A DNA stretch of 64,000 nucleotides from an uncultured Pelagibacteraceae bacterium (lineage in GTDB: Bacteria; Pseudomonadota; Alphaproteobacteria; Pelagibacterales; Pelagibacteraceae): the NCBI GenBank assembly GCA_902629575.1, contig CACORJ010000001.1, positions 144,271 through 208,270 on the forward strand, given 5' to 3'. The translations under genes and the position numbers were made by a program. Positions 43,816 to 53,173 of this stretch are shown here, one piece after another (positions within the stretch are counted from its first letter, which is position 1; each line of letters begins with the position of its first letter). The notes below the pieces were generated by a model, which saw only the letters and a list, made by a program, of their open reading frames with translations, ran no database searches and was not told the origin of the DNA.

Positions 43816-44745
43816 ATGAAACATTTTGTAAATTTAAAAGATATACCTGTAAGAGATTTAAGAAAAATTTTACACGATGCAAAAAAAAGGAAGAAAAAAA
43901 GATCAAAATTAAATACTTTAATTCCAGATAAAGATGTCCCATTAAAAGGCAAACTATTAATCCAAATGTTTGAGAAATCAAGTTTAAGAACTAGATTGAG
44001 TTTTCATCTAGCTATTAAACAGCTTGGTGGTGGAACATTAACGCTTAGATCAAATGAGCTTCATTTGGGAGAGGGAGGAGAGACAATTGAGGATACTGCA
44101 AAAATTTTATCGGTTTTTGGTGATGGATTTATGTTAAGAACTGATAGTGATGAAAAAATAATAAATTTTAAGAAATATTTATCCATACCAATAATTAACG
44201 GTTTATCGCCGTCTTCTCATCCAACTCAGGTTTTATCAGATATATTTACAGTAGAGGAATTAAAAAAAAAACCTATTTCCAAACTAAATATAACTTGGAT
44301 TGGAGATTCTAATAATGTTCTAAATAGCTTAATTGTAGCATCTGTGAAGTTTTCTTTTCAGCTTAATATTGGTTGTCCAAAAAAATATAAGCCAAAAAAA
44401 TTTATTTTAGAGTGGGTTAAAAGTAAAAATAAAAAAGTAAATATTTTTTATGACGCAAAAAAAGCAGTGAAAAATGCTGACGTCATATTTTCTGATAAAG
44501 TGATATCTTTGAATGATCAAGTTAACAAAAAAAATAAAATTAAAGAATTTAAAAATTTTAAAGTCGATAGCAATTTAATTAGTTTTGCAAAAAAAAACTG
44601 TATATTTTTACATTGTTTACCAAGAGGTAGTGAGATAGATGACTCAGTTTTTAAAAGTGTTAAATCTAAAGTTTGGTTGCAAGCATTGAATAGAATTCAC
44701 GTGCAAAAAAGTATTTTATTGTATTGTTTTGGTAAATTAAGGTAA
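43816..44745 (+). CDS. argF: Ornithine carbamoyltransferase ArgF
   Basis: A 309-aa carbamoyltransferase that forms citrulline. It has the SSHPTQVLSDIFTVEE segment (HPxQ carbamoyl-phosphate site), LNITWIGDSNNVLNSLIVA and the HCLP motif with catalytic Cys. The phosphate-binding STRT motif reads SLRT at 56-59, with Leu in place of Thr. The loop after HCLP (RGSEIDD) is shorter than in the usual HCLPAxRGEE. It follows argD, and ends overlapping cycM by 9 bp. Confidence 0.92.
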   Translation: MKHFVNLKDIPVRDLRKILHDAKKRKKKRSKLNTLIPDKDVPLKGKLLIQMFEKSSLRTRLSFHLAIKQLGGGTLTLRSNELHLGEGGETIEDTAKILSVFGDGFMLRTDSDEKIINFKKYLSIPIINGLSPSSHPTQVLSDIFTVEELKKKPISKLNITWIGDSNNVLNSLIVASVKFSFQLNIGCPKKYKPKKFILEWVKSKNKKVNIFYDAKKAVKNADVIFSDKVISLNDQVNKKNKIKEFKNFKVDSNLISFAKKNCIFLHCLPRGSEIDDSVFKSVKSKVWLQALNRIHVQKSILLYCFGKLR

Positions 44746-45276
44746 AGGTAAAGGATTATCCGAATTTTTGTTAAGATACTTTATTACCGAAGCTCTATCT
44801 TTCTCTTTTCTTAAACCAGCATAAGCCATTTTAGTTCCTTTGATCCATTTTGCTGGTTTGATTAAAAATCCATTTAATTCCTCAAAACTCCAATTTTTTT
44901 CATAAGCTGCTAGTGCTTTAGAATATTTGTAACCCTCAACTCCTCCAATTTTTCTTCCAACGACGTTATATAATGCTGGACCAATATTATTTTTTCCGCC
45001 TTTTACTATTGAGTGACAAGCTGCACATTTTTTAAAAATTTTTTCTCCAGAGGTCACATCGCCTAATGACATTAAAGCTGCAATATCCACTTTCTGTTCT
45101 TCCTTTTCCTCAGAGTCAGACGGAGTTATTGATGCTTGTTCTACATCCACTTTATAACCAGGCACCTCTGGTTTCTCAACATAAAATATTATATTTGATA
45201 GTTTACTTATGCCTATTACTAGTAGAGCAACCATAAGCACAGCAGCGATAATTTTGTTTAGTTCGAATGAGTCCAT
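44737..45276 (-). CDS. cycM: Membrane-anchored cytochrome c (CycM-like)
   Basis: A 179-aa class I cytochrome c with an uncleaved N-terminal anchor (about 8-33) and an acidic linker. Then come the haem-binding CAACH (84-88) and the axial Met150 in GTKMAYAG, with GPALYNVVGRKIG and FNGF-like helices between. CycM-type cytochromes carry electrons between complex III and terminal oxidases in alphaproteobacteria. It converges with argF (9-bp overlap) and is divergent from kdsB. Confidence 0.93.
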   Translation of the reverse strand: MDSFELNKIIAAVLMVALLVIGISKLSNIIFYVEKPEVPGYKVDVEQASITPSDSEEKEEQKVDIAALMSLGDVTSGEKIFKKCAACHSIVKGGKNNIGPALYNVVGRKIGGVEGYKYSKALAAYEKNWSFEELNGFLIKPAKWIKGTKMAYAGLRKEKDRASVIKYLNKNSDNPLPLP

Positions 45277-45379
45277 TTTTAAAAATTATTTAAATCTATA
45301 ACATTAAATTTTAAAAATTGCTTATATTTTGCTGTACAATTTTGCCCCTCTTATTAATCTAAACAAATATATAAAAACT

Positions 45380-46111
45380 ATGAAAACTTTAATAATTATA
45401 CCGTCAAGAATGTCCGCAGTTAGACTGCCTGGTAAACCACTACTTAAAATAAATGGTTTATCAATAATTTCTCATGTTTTCAAAAAAGCTGAAAGTGCAA
45501 AAATAGGTGAGGTGATTGTAGCTACCGAGGATCAAGAAATAATAGATGACGTAAAAAGTAATGGTGGAAATGCAGTATTAACCTCTAAAAACCACAAAAC
45601 TGGAACCGATAGAATTTTTGAGGCATTTAATATCCTAAATGAAAATAATATAGATTTTATAATGAACATTCAAGGTGATGAGCCAGACATTGACATAGAT
45701 GACATTAAAAATTTAGATACAAAAATGAAGTCTGGTATTTCGAAAATTGGGACACTAGCTGCTAAAATAAATAATGAAGAAATGTATCAGGATGAAAATT
45801 TAGTAAAAGTAAAAATTCAAGATCCATTTGAAAAAAATCCATTTCCTTGTGCAGAATATTTTATGAGAAAAATAAATAATAAAGATAATGTTTATCACCA
45901 TATTGGAATTTATTCTTACGAGGTTCGAACTCTTAAAAAATTTATATCATTTAGTCAGACAAAAAATGAATTAAAACATAATCTCGAACAATTAAGGGCT
46001 TTAGATAATGGTATAAACATAAATGTAATGCTTGCTAAAAAATCTCCAATAGGTATTGATACTCAAAAAGACTATCTGGCTATAAAAGAAATTATGAAGT
46101 ATAAAATTTAA
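45380..46111 (+). CDS. kdsB: 3-deoxy-manno-octulosonate cytidylyltransferase KdsB
   Basis: I take the ATG at 45380 (243 aa, MKTLIIIPSRMSAVRLPGKP); the track start at 45329 adds 17 non-conserved residues. KdsB activates Kdo with CTP to CMP-Kdo for LPS. The N-terminal nucleotide site, VVATEDQEI, MNIQGDEPDI and HHIGIYSYEV are typical. It shares 1 bp with pheA. Confidence 0.94.
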   Translation: MKTLIIIPSRMSAVRLPGKPLLKINGLSIISHVFKKAESAKIGEVIVATEDQEIIDDVKSNGGNAVLTSKNHKTGTDRIFEAFNILNENNIDFIMNIQGDEPDIDIDDIKNLDTKMKSGISKIGTLAAKINNEEMYQDENLVKVKIQDPFEKNPFPCAEYFMRKINNKDNVYHHIGIYSYEVRTLKKFISFSQTKNELKHNLEQLRALDNGININVMLAKKSPIGIDTQKDYLAIKEIMKYKI

Positions 46112-46941
46112 TGGGTAAAATTTTTTTTCAGGGCACTTTCGGTGCATACTCTCATCTCGCCTCTCTTTCTATTGATCCAAAGGCAGAAATTATTCCTTGC
46201 AAAACATTTGATGAATGTTTTTTGAATGCGTCAAATGAAAATAATGCGAAAATAGTAATTCCAGAGTCAAATAGAATAACTGGAAATATAGGTATAGAAT
46301 ATCTCATTTTTAAATATCGCTTGAATATTTATTCTGAGTATTTTCAAAAAATTGAGCATAACTTACTTGGCCAACCTGGTGCAAAGTTATCTGATATCAA
46401 GAATGTTTATTCTCACGCTCAGGCTTTATCTCAATGTTCTAAATTTATTAAATTAAATAAAATGAATGAACATGTCAGAGCAGATACTGCTGGTTCAGCA
46501 GAAATGATTTCAATTAGTAAAAAAAAAGATGAGGCTGCAATAGCTTCAACTTTAAGTGCTAAAACATATGGATTGGAAATAATTAAAAGGAACATTGAAA
46601 ACGAAAAAGGCAACTTAACAAGATTTTTAGTCATGGGAAAAGATTTATTACAACCTGTATTTGGAAAAAAAAAATATATCACATCTTTTTTATTCAAACT
46701 AAAAAGCAAACCTGCAGCACTCTATCAATCTTTAGGTGGTTTTGCTATTAATGGAGTTAATTTAACAAAACTTCAAAGTTATCCAGAAAAAAACTCTTTT
46801 GATTCATTCTTTTTTTTGTGCGATCTTGATGGACATATAGAGGAGCAAAAGGTTCAAAAATCTCTCGAGGAGTTAGGTTTACACTGTCAAGATTTTCATG
46901 TTCTAGGTGTTTTTGAGGCAGATCCTGTTAGAGAAAAATAA
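46111..46941 (+). CDS. pheA: Prephenate dehydratase PheA
   Basis: A 276-aa monofunctional prephenate dehydratase producing phenylpyruvate. Evidence is FFQGTFGAYSHLA at the start, VYSHAQALSQC, ADTAGSAEMIS, the catalytic TRFLVMGKD, and a C-terminal ACT domain (SFLFKLKSKPAALYQSLGGFAINGVNLTKLQSYP) giving phenylalanine feedback. There is no fused chorismate mutase. The gene overlaps kdsB by 1 bp and precedes SRP RNA. Confidence 0.95.
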   Translation: MGKIFFQGTFGAYSHLASLSIDPKAEIIPCKTFDECFLNASNENNAKIVIPESNRITGNIGIEYLIFKYRLNIYSEYFQKIEHNLLGQPGAKLSDIKNVYSHAQALSQCSKFIKLNKMNEHVRADTAGSAEMISISKKKDEAAIASTLSAKTYGLEIIKRNIENEKGNLTRFLVMGKDLLQPVFGKKKYITSFLFKLKSKPAALYQSLGGFAINGVNLTKLQSYPEKNSFDSFFFLCDLDGHIEEQKVQKSLEELGLHCQDFHVLGVFEADPVREK

Positions 46942-46951
46942 AAATCTTTTC

Positions 46952-46981
46952 TTGTAGATTAGAAAATAATACTGCTATAAT
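46952..46981 (+). promoter_or_regulatory. Predicted promoter of the SRP RNA gene
   Basis: TTGTAG (46952-46957) and a perfect TATAAT (46976-46981) are 18 bp apart, and the SRP RNA stem begins 7 bp after the -10 box, exactly where initiation is expected. Confidence 0.7.
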
Positions 46982-46985
46982 AGCT

Positions 46986-47073
46986 CTGGAGGCTAGAGGT
47001 GAATGCTGCTTTAACCCGATCAGATCTTAACAGAAGCAGTCGTAGAGACAGTTATTCAGGTTCTAGTCTCCTA
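46986..47073 (+). ncRNA. ffs: Signal recognition particle RNA (4.5S, bacterial small form)
   Basis: The conserved apical core GATCAGATCTTAACAGAAGCAG aligns base for base with the E. coli 4.5S core GGTCAGGTCCGGAAGGAAGCAG. The flanks GGAGGCTAGAG and TTCTAGTCTCC pair to close an approximately 85-nt hairpin. The apical tetraloop would be UAAC (URRC type) in place of GGAA. The RNA binds Ffh to target membrane proteins. It lies just upstream of dnaX, a frequent location, and the ends are approximate. Confidence 0.9.
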
Positions 47074-47085
47074 AAATAAACAAAA

Positions 47086-48735
47086 ATGAACAAACATTCA
47101 AAAGTTTTAGCACTTAAATATAGGCCACAAACCTTTGATGATCTTATTGGTCAAGATATTGTGAGTGAAACTATAAAAAATTCAATACTAGCAAATAAGG
47201 TGCCGAATGCATATCTTTTTACAGGAATAAGGGGGATTGGTAAAACAACAATAGCAAGAATTGTAGCAAAATCTTTGAATTGTATAAATGGAATTGAAAA
47301 TTTATGTAAAGAGAACTTGTGTAATAATTGTGAGTCTATTGCCAATTCAAGTCATATAGATGTTTTAGAAATGGACGCTGCAAGTAAAACAGGAGTTGAT
47401 GATGTAAGAGATTTAATTGAATTTTCAAAATATGGCCCAACATCATCGAAATATAAGATTTATATTATTGATGAAGTACATATGTTAAGCAAACAGGCGT
47501 TTAATGCACTTTTAAAAACTTTAGAAGAACCACCTGAATATCTAAAATTTATATTTGCAACAACTGAAATTAACAAAATTCCAATTACAGTGTTATCGAG
47601 ATGTCAAAGATTTGATTTATCGAGGATTAAATCAAATGAATTATTTGATTTTATAAAAAAAATTAAAAATAAAGAAAATGGTAATGCTAATGATGACTCT
47701 TTAAGATTAATTGTAAAAATTTCAGAGGGGTCCGTTAGAGATGCACTTTCGTTACTGGATAGAGCTTTACTAAGTTTAGAAGATGGAAAAGAATTAGACT
47801 TAATTTCAGCACAAAAAATATTCGGTTATTTTGATAAGTCACAATTAATAGATTTATTTAGTTTAATTTTAGTTGGTGACGAAAATAAGGTTATAGATAA
47901 TTATAGAAAAATTTATGATCAGGGAGTCGAACCAAAAGTTTTTATAAATGATTTTTTAGAAATCTTATATTATTTTAAAAATATTAATCTTCTAACTCTT
48001 GAAAGCACCAATTTTTCACTTAATGATGAAGAATTTAACAAAATCAAAAAATTGTCAAATAACATAGATAGCGAAGTTTTGATTCTGTTTTGGCAATTTA
48101 CAATTAAAACTTTAGGAGAATTAGATATTGTTTCCAATCAAAATATTTCAATTGAAATGTTTTTATTAAGATTAATTCATCTTAAAAATCTAAAATTAGA
48201 AAATAAAATGGATAATGAGAAAATTAATATCAATGAAAAAGAAAATCAAAAAGATAATTCACCTAACATAGTGAATAAAAAAACAATTGATCAAATTAAA
48301 AATGTTGCTCAAGAAAAAAAGGCTAAACCGCAAAATCAAATTGAGACAAAGGCATCAAATGAAATAAAGATTAAATCTTTCAATGATTTATTAAGAATAT
48401 GCAATGATAAAAAAGAAATGAGATTAAAGTATGAATTAGAAAAAAATGTTAATTTAGTAAAATTTGAAAATGGAAGAATTGAAATTTCTTTTAATGATAA
48501 TTTGGATAAAAACTTCGTTAAGAATCTTTCATCAAAGTTATTAGAGTGGACCAAGCATAGGTGGATAATAACTCTTACTAAAAGTGAGGGAGAGATGTCA
48601 ATTAAAGATCAAGAAAAAATCAAACAAAAAGAATTAATAAATAATGCAAAAAAATCTAAAATATATAGAGACATGGTAAGATATTTTTCTGATGCAGAGT
48701 TGGTCGATGTTAAAACTTTCAAAAGTGATGAATGA
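47086..48735 (+). CDS. dnaX: DNA polymerase III subunit tau/gamma DnaX
   Basis: A 549-aa clamp-loader ATPase. It shows YRPQTFDDLIGQ, Walker A GIRGIGKTT, the Cys zinc site (C..NLCKENLCNNC), DEVHMLSKQAFNALLKTLEEPP and sensor SRCQRFDL. The C-terminal third is Lys/Asn-rich and less conserved, as expected for tau. I looked for no frameshift signal beyond noting the A-rich runs. It forms an operon with ybaB and recR. Confidence 0.95.
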   Translation: MNKHSKVLALKYRPQTFDDLIGQDIVSETIKNSILANKVPNAYLFTGIRGIGKTTIARIVAKSLNCINGIENLCKENLCNNCESIANSSHIDVLEMDAASKTGVDDVRDLIEFSKYGPTSSKYKIYIIDEVHMLSKQAFNALLKTLEEPPEYLKFIFATTEINKIPITVLSRCQRFDLSRIKSNELFDFIKKIKNKENGNANDDSLRLIVKISEGSVRDALSLLDRALLSLEDGKELDLISAQKIFGYFDKSQLIDLFSLILVGDENKVIDNYRKIYDQGVEPKVFINDFLEILYYFKNINLLTLESTNFSLNDEEFNKIKKLSNNIDSEVLILFWQFTIKTLGELDIVSNQNISIEMFLLRLIHLKNLKLENKMDNEKININEKENQKDNSPNIVNKKTIDQIKNVAQEKKAKPQNQIETKASNEIKIKSFNDLLRICNDKKEMRLKYELEKNVNLVKFENGRIEISFNDNLDKNFVKNLSSKLLEWTKHRWIITLTKSEGEMSIKDQEKIKQKELINNAKKSKIYRDMVRYFSDAELVDVKTFKSDE

Positions 48736-49058
48736 TAATTATGACTGATTTTACTAAAATATTAGATAAAGCAAAAGAACTTGAAGCGAAAATGAAAGAG
48801 AGTCATGAAAAAATAAAAAGTATAAGAGTGCAGGGAACCTCAGGATCAAACGCTGTTAAGGTAACATTAGATGGAGAAGGCGAGATGCAAAAAATAGAAA
48901 TTTCCGACGAAATTTTGAAAGAAAATAAAACTATTATTGAGGATTTGATAGTGGCAGCTCATAACAATGCAAAAATACTACTCAAGTCGAAAACTTCAGA
49001 AGAAATATCAAAAGCTACAGGCGGTCTTGGTATCCCTGGTTTTAAATGGCCACTATAG
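48732..49058 (+). CDS. YbaB/EbfC family nucleoid-associated protein
   Basis: A 108-aa protein in the usual place between dnaX and recR. The YbaB pattern is seen in ILDKAKELEAKMKESHEKIKSIRVQGTSGSNAVKVTLDGEGEMQKIEIS and ATGGLGIPGF at the C-terminus. It probably binds DNA as a dimer. The ATG at 48732 overlaps the dnaX stop (ATGA); ATG 48741 is an alternative start. Confidence 0.92.
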   Translation: MIIMTDFTKILDKAKELEAKMKESHEKIKSIRVQGTSGSNAVKVTLDGEGEMQKIEISDEILKENKTIIEDLIVAAHNNAKILLKSKTSEEISKATGGLGIPGFKWPL

Positions 49059-49061
49059 TTG

Positions 49062-49658
49062 ATGCAAAATATTCAAGAAATTGAGGATTTAATAAAATTA
49101 ATTTCAAAATTGCCAGGCCTAGGACCGAAATCTGCGAAAAGAATAATTTTAAAACTTATTAATAATAGAGATGAAATAATAAAACCAATGGCTAATACTT
49201 TGGCCCAAGTGTATAAAAATGTTATGCGCTGTAACTCCTGTGGCTCATTAAAATCAAATATAGAGGGATGTTTTAATTGCGAAAATATAAAGGAAAAATT
49301 AAACAAAATTTGTGTTGTTGAGGATATAGCAGATCAATGGTCTATTGAAAATTCAAATATATTTAAAGGTTACTTTCATATTCTTGGTGGTACAATTTCA
49401 TCAGCAGGGATCAAAAAAGAAAATCTTTTGATAAATTCACTGGTTGAAAGAGTAGTTAAAGATAAAATTGAAGAAGTTATTTTAGCTACAAGTGCAACAG
49501 TAGAGGGTCAAACCACAGCATATTATATTCAAGATAGTTTGAGAAAAACTAATGTTAAAATTACAAAATTAGCGCAAGGTTTACCAGTAGGTGGAGAGAT
49601 AGAAAGTTTAGATGATGGAACTCTATTTTCTGCATTTAAAAATCGTTCAAATATCTAA
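49062..49658 (+). CDS. recR: Recombination protein RecR
   Basis: A 198-aa RecR with a helix-hairpin-helix (LISKLPGLGPKSAKRI), a four-Cys zinc finger (CNSCGSLKSNIEGCFNC), and a Toprim domain (ICVVEDIADQWSIEN; ILGGTISSAG). RecR works with RecF/RecO to load RecA on gaps. The track begins with a TTG at 49059, but the ATG at 49062 is the more natural start. It ends 2 bp from convergent glcB. Confidence 0.94.
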   Translation: MQNIQEIEDLIKLISKLPGLGPKSAKRIILKLINNRDEIIKPMANTLAQVYKNVMRCNSCGSLKSNIEGCFNCENIKEKLNKICVVEDIADQWSIENSNIFKGYFHILGGTISSAGIKKENLLINSLVERVVKDKIEEVILATSATVEGQTTAYYIQDSLRKTNVKITKLAQGLPVGGEIESLDDGTLFSAFKNRSNI

Positions 49659-49660
49659 CA

Positions 49661-51817
49661 TCAAACTGATTTAACTTTTTCTCTATTTAAATGCAGAAGA
49701 GGCTCTGTGTAACCAGATGGTTGTTCTTTTCCTTTGAAGATTAAATCACAAGCAGTTTGAAAAGAAATGGAATTTTCAAAGTTATCACTCATTCTTTGAT
49801 AATTTTTATCACCTTTATTTTGATCATCAACTACTTTTGCCATATCTTTCATTATTTCAATAACTTGTATTTTAGTTGTTATCCCATGATGTAACCAATT
49901 CGCTATATGTTGAGATGAAATTCTTAAGGTTGCTCTATCTTCCATCAATCCAATGTTGTTTATATCGGGAACCTTAGAGCATCCAACACCTTGATCCACC
50001 CACCTTACGACATAACCAAGTAATGTTTGAGCAGAATTAGAAATTTCCTTATTAATCTCATCTATAGACCAATTCGGTCTATCAGCAATCGGTATTGTTA
50101 ATAGATCATCTAATTTCGAAGGGGTTCTTGATTGAATTTCTTTCTGTTTTTTAAATATATTTATTTCATGATAGTGAAGTGCATGCAGAGCTGCAGCAGT
50201 GGGGGATGGAACCCACGCGCAGTTAGCACCTGCTTTTAAGTGAACTGTTTTTTGATCCAGCATATCTTTCATTCTATCTGGCATTGCCCACATTCCTTTT
50301 CCAATCTGTGCCTTTCCTGAAAAACCACATTTTATTCCAACATCAACATTATTATTCTCATATGCTTCAATCCATTTAGATGATTTCATATCGCCTTTTT
50401 TAATCATTGGCCCAGCTTCCATAGATGTATGTATTTCATCTCCAGTTCTATCGAGGAATCCTGTATTAATAAAAAAAACTCTATTTTTTAGAGTTCTAAT
50501 ACATTCTTTAAGATTAACTGATGTTCTTCTTTCCTCATCCATGATACCAATCTTACAAGTATATTTTTTTAAATTTAAAACCTCTTCTACTTTTGAGAAT
50601 ATTAAATCTGTAAAAGCTGTCTCATCAGGACCATGCATCTTAGGTTTGACAATATAAATAGACCCTGTTCTTGAGTTACCTCTTTTTTTTAAATCATGTA
50701 ATGCTGCTGCCGTAGTAATAAATGCATCCATTATACCCTCTGGAATCTCACTTTCATCTTTTAATAGTATTGATGAATTCGTCATTAAGTGTCCAACATT
50801 TCTGTTTAGTAACAAACTTCGACCATGTAATTTTAATCCTTTTCCATCCCTTGAAATATAGCTTCTGTTTGGATTTAACTTTCTTTCAAAAGTTTTGCCT
50901 TCCTTTTCAAATCGGCTTTTTAAATCACCTTTCATCAGGCCAAGCCAGTTTCTATAACATAATATCTTATCCTCTGCATCGACTGCTGCAACACTGTCTT
51001 CATTATCACATATAGTTGATACTGCAGACTCTAAGATGATGTCGCTTATACCAGCGTGATCTTGCTGCGCACTAAATGCTCTAGGATTTTTCAAAATTTC
51101 AATATGTAGATTATTATTTTTAAGGATAATTGCCGAGGGATTATCTACCTCGCCTCGATGTCCAATAAATTTATTTTCATCTTTTAAGTTTGTGACATCA
51201 ATTCCTTTTAATAGTTTTAGCTTTCCTTCTTGAATTGCTATCCCTGTAATTTTTTTCCAGCTGAAATCAGTTAGAGCAAAGTATTTATCTAAAAACTCTC
51301 TTCCATATTTGATTACAAACTCACCTCTCTCAGGGTCATATCTTTGAGAAGCACTATCTTCAGATTCTTCAATTGCATCAGTTCCATATAGGCTGTCGTA
51401 CAAACTCATCCATCTTGCATTAGCAGCATTTAATGCATATCTAGCATTCATTATCGGAACAACTAATTGAGGGCCTGCGATTTTTGCTATTTCATCGTCA
51501 ATATTTTCTGTTTCAATGTTAAAATCCTCACCTTGTTTTTTTAAATACCCAATCTCTAATAAAAACTCTTTATATGCATCAAGAATAATATTATTACCTA
51601 TATTTTTTTTATGCCAATCATCAATTTTTTTTTGAAATTCATCTCTGATTTTAAGTAATTCTTTATTTTTAGGTGCTAACTCGTTGACTGCTTTGTCGAA
51701 ACCAGCCCAAAAGTTGTCTGGTTTAATTTCAGTACCCTTTAAAAGTTCATTATTTACAAATTCAAGAAGTTCATTTGAAACTTTAAGGCTATTAATTTTA
51801 GTATATTTTTTTTGCAT
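49661..51817 (-). CDS. glcB: Malate synthase G
   Basis: A 718-aa malate synthase of the G type, close to the usual 720 residues. It condenses glyoxylate and acetyl-CoA to malate. Recognisable parts are [83 protein letters not shown] and [20 protein letters not shown]. It is preceded by a glycine riboswitch and a TTGACA promoter, so glycine availability controls flux. A clear SD (GAGGTGAT) precedes the ATG. Confidence 0.97.
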   Translation of the reverse strand: MQKKYTKINSLKVSNELLEFVNNELLKGTEIKPDNFWAGFDKAVNELAPKNKELLKIRDEFQKKIDDWHKKNIGNNIILDAYKEFLLEIGYLKKQGEDFNIETENIDDEIAKIAGPQLVVPIMNARYALNAANARWMSLYDSLYGTDAIEESEDSASQRYDPERGEFVIKYGREFLDKYFALTDFSWKKITGIAIQEGKLKLLKGIDVTNLKDENKFIGHRGEVDNPSAIILKNNNLHIEILKNPRAFSAQQDHAGISDIILESAVSTICDNEDSVAAVDAEDKILCYRNWLGLMKGDLKSRFEKEGKTFERKLNPNRSYISRDGKGLKLHGRSLLLNRNVGHLMTNSSILLKDESEIPEGIMDAFITTAAALHDLKKRGNSRTGSIYIVKPKMHGPDETAFTDLIFSKVEEVLNLKKYTCKIGIMDEERRTSVNLKECIRTLKNRVFFINTGFLDRTGDEIHTSMEAGPMIKKGDMKSSKWIEAYENNNVDVGIKCGFSGKAQIGKGMWAMPDRMKDMLDQKTVHLKAGANCAWVPSPTAAALHALHYHEINIFKKQKEIQSRTPSKLDDLLTIPIADRPNWSIDEINKEISNSAQTLLGYVVRWVDQGVGCSKVPDINNIGLMEDRATLRISSQHIANWLHHGITTKIQVIEIMKDMAKVVDDQNKGDKNYQRMSDNFENSISFQTACDLIFKGKEQPSGYTEPLLHLNREKVKSV

Positions 51818-51831
51818 ATCACCTCTTGTTA

Positions 51832-51975
51832 CCCCATCTGTATTTAGGCCTGAGAGTTTTTGCTCCTTCGGCGGAAATTTATCACTTTCCAGAGTGTTAT
51901 GCTTTGTCGGTCCATTTACCTGAGAGTTTCCGGGGTGGTTGCTCCTTCGGTGCTAAACTATTAGTCTCTCCCAAC
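51832..51975 (-). promoter_or_regulatory. Tandem glycine riboswitch in the glcB leader
   Basis: On the minus strand two aptamer-like units follow one another. The first has GGGAGAGAC, CACCGAAGGAGCAA and CTCTCAGG. The second has CTCTGG, CGCCGAAGGAGCAA, ACTCTCAGGCC and CAGATGGGG, ending about 14 nt before glcB. The conserved CCGAAGGAGCAA and CTCTCAGG motifs identify the glycine riboswitch class. The second aptamer ends just before the ribosome-binding site, suggesting translational or local control. A glycine switch on malate synthase has been described in SAR11. Confidence 0.93.
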
Positions 51976-51981
51976 GAGTTA

Positions 51982-52009
51982 AATCTACTTGTAATTATTA
52001 TGTTGTCAA
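51982..52009 (-). promoter_or_regulatory. Predicted promoter of the glycine riboswitch-glcB transcript
   Basis: On the minus strand a perfect TTGACA (52009-52004) and TAGATT (51987-51982) are separated by 16 bp. The riboswitch begins at about 51975, close to the expected start site. Confidence 0.6.
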
Positions 52010-52072
52010 ATAATTATTAAAACTACAACATTTTATTGCCTTTTTTAATACATAAGTAATATTCTAAGTAGA

Positions 52073-53173
52073 ATGAAAAATTATCTTAATTTTGAAAATG
52101 ACATCAAAAATTTAGAGGGAGAACTGGAAAAGCTTAAAGATCCCTACAACCAAGAAGGCCTTTCTGAGGTCGATACTAATAAAATTTCTCAAACACAAGA
52201 AGAAATCGATTTAAAACTTAAAGAAATTTACTCTAATCTTGATCCTTGGCAAACGACTATGGTAGCAAGACATGAAGATAGGCCAAAATCAAAATTTTTT
52301 ATTGATAACTTGTTTGATGAATTTATTTCTTTATCAGGTGATAGATATTATGGAGAAGATAAATCAGTAATTGCTGGACTTGCTAAATTAGAAGGACAAT
52401 CTGTTTTAGTAATAGGTCAAGAAAAAGGTGAAAACCTAGAAACCAGAATTGAAAGAAATTTTGGCATGATGAGACCTGAAGGTTACAGAAAAACTATTCG
52501 ACTAATGGAGTTAGCAGACAAATTTAAAATTCCAATATTATCTTTTATTGATACGCCCGGGGCATATCCAGGTGTTGGAGCAGAGGAAAGAGGACAAGCA
52601 GAGGCTATAGCAAAGTCCATAGAGTGTTCTATGAAAGTAAAAGTGCCAACTATAGCAATTATAATTGGTGAGGGAGGTTCAGGAGGAGCGATTGCGTTAG
52701 CCTCCTCTAGTAAAGTTATAATGTTAGAAAATGCTATATACTCTGTAATATCTCCTGAGGGATGCGCAACGATATTATGGAGGGATCCTAAAAAAATGCT
52801 TGATGCTGCAAAAGCCATGAAACTATCGGCAAAAGATCTTTTAGAACTAAAAGTTATTGATGAGATAATTCCCGAACCTTTAGGAGGAGCTCATAGAGAC
52901 AGAAATTTAATACTTAATAGTGTGAAAGATTCTGTTATTAAAAATTTAAAATCATTTAAAAACATGACCTCTGGAGAAATTTTAGATCAAAGAAAAAATA
53001 AATTTCTAAAGATTGGAAGAGGAAAGGGTTTTATAAGTAATTCTGAGAGTCTTAGTTTACAAGAAAATAAAAAAAATATTATTTTTAATTTTTCTTTTCA
53101 AGATAAAAAATATATTTATTTGCTTGGAGGTCTGGTCTTATCATTAGTAGCTTTAATGTTTATTTTTTTATAA
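52073..53173 (+). CDS. accA: Acetyl-CoA carboxylase carboxyltransferase subunit alpha AccA, with C-terminal membrane tail
   Basis: The first about 315 residues are a normal AccA: LEGELEKLKDPYN, HEDRPKSKFFIDNLF, NFGMMRPEGYRKTIRLM, SFIDTPGAYPGVGAEERGQ, IGEGGSGGAIAL and SPEGCATILWRD. It pairs with AccD (30.3 kb). The protein is 366 aa and so about 45 residues longer than usual. The extra tail ends in a 20-residue hydrophobic run (YIYLLGGLVLSLVALMFIFL), a probable membrane anchor. It converges with secA by a 6-bp overlap. Confidence 0.95.
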   Translation: MKNYLNFENDIKNLEGELEKLKDPYNQEGLSEVDTNKISQTQEEIDLKLKEIYSNLDPWQTTMVARHEDRPKSKFFIDNLFDEFISLSGDRYYGEDKSVIAGLAKLEGQSVLVIGQEKGENLETRIERNFGMMRPEGYRKTIRLMELADKFKIPILSFIDTPGAYPGVGAEERGQAEAIAKSIECSMKVKVPTIAIIIGEGGSGGAIALASSSKVIMLENAIYSVISPEGCATILWRDPKKMLDAAKAMKLSAKDLLELKVIDEIIPEPLGGAHRDRNLILNSVKDSVIKNLKSFKNMTSGEILDQRKNKFLKIGRGKGFISNSESLSLQENKKNIIFNFSFQDKKYIYLLGGLVLSLVALMFIFL

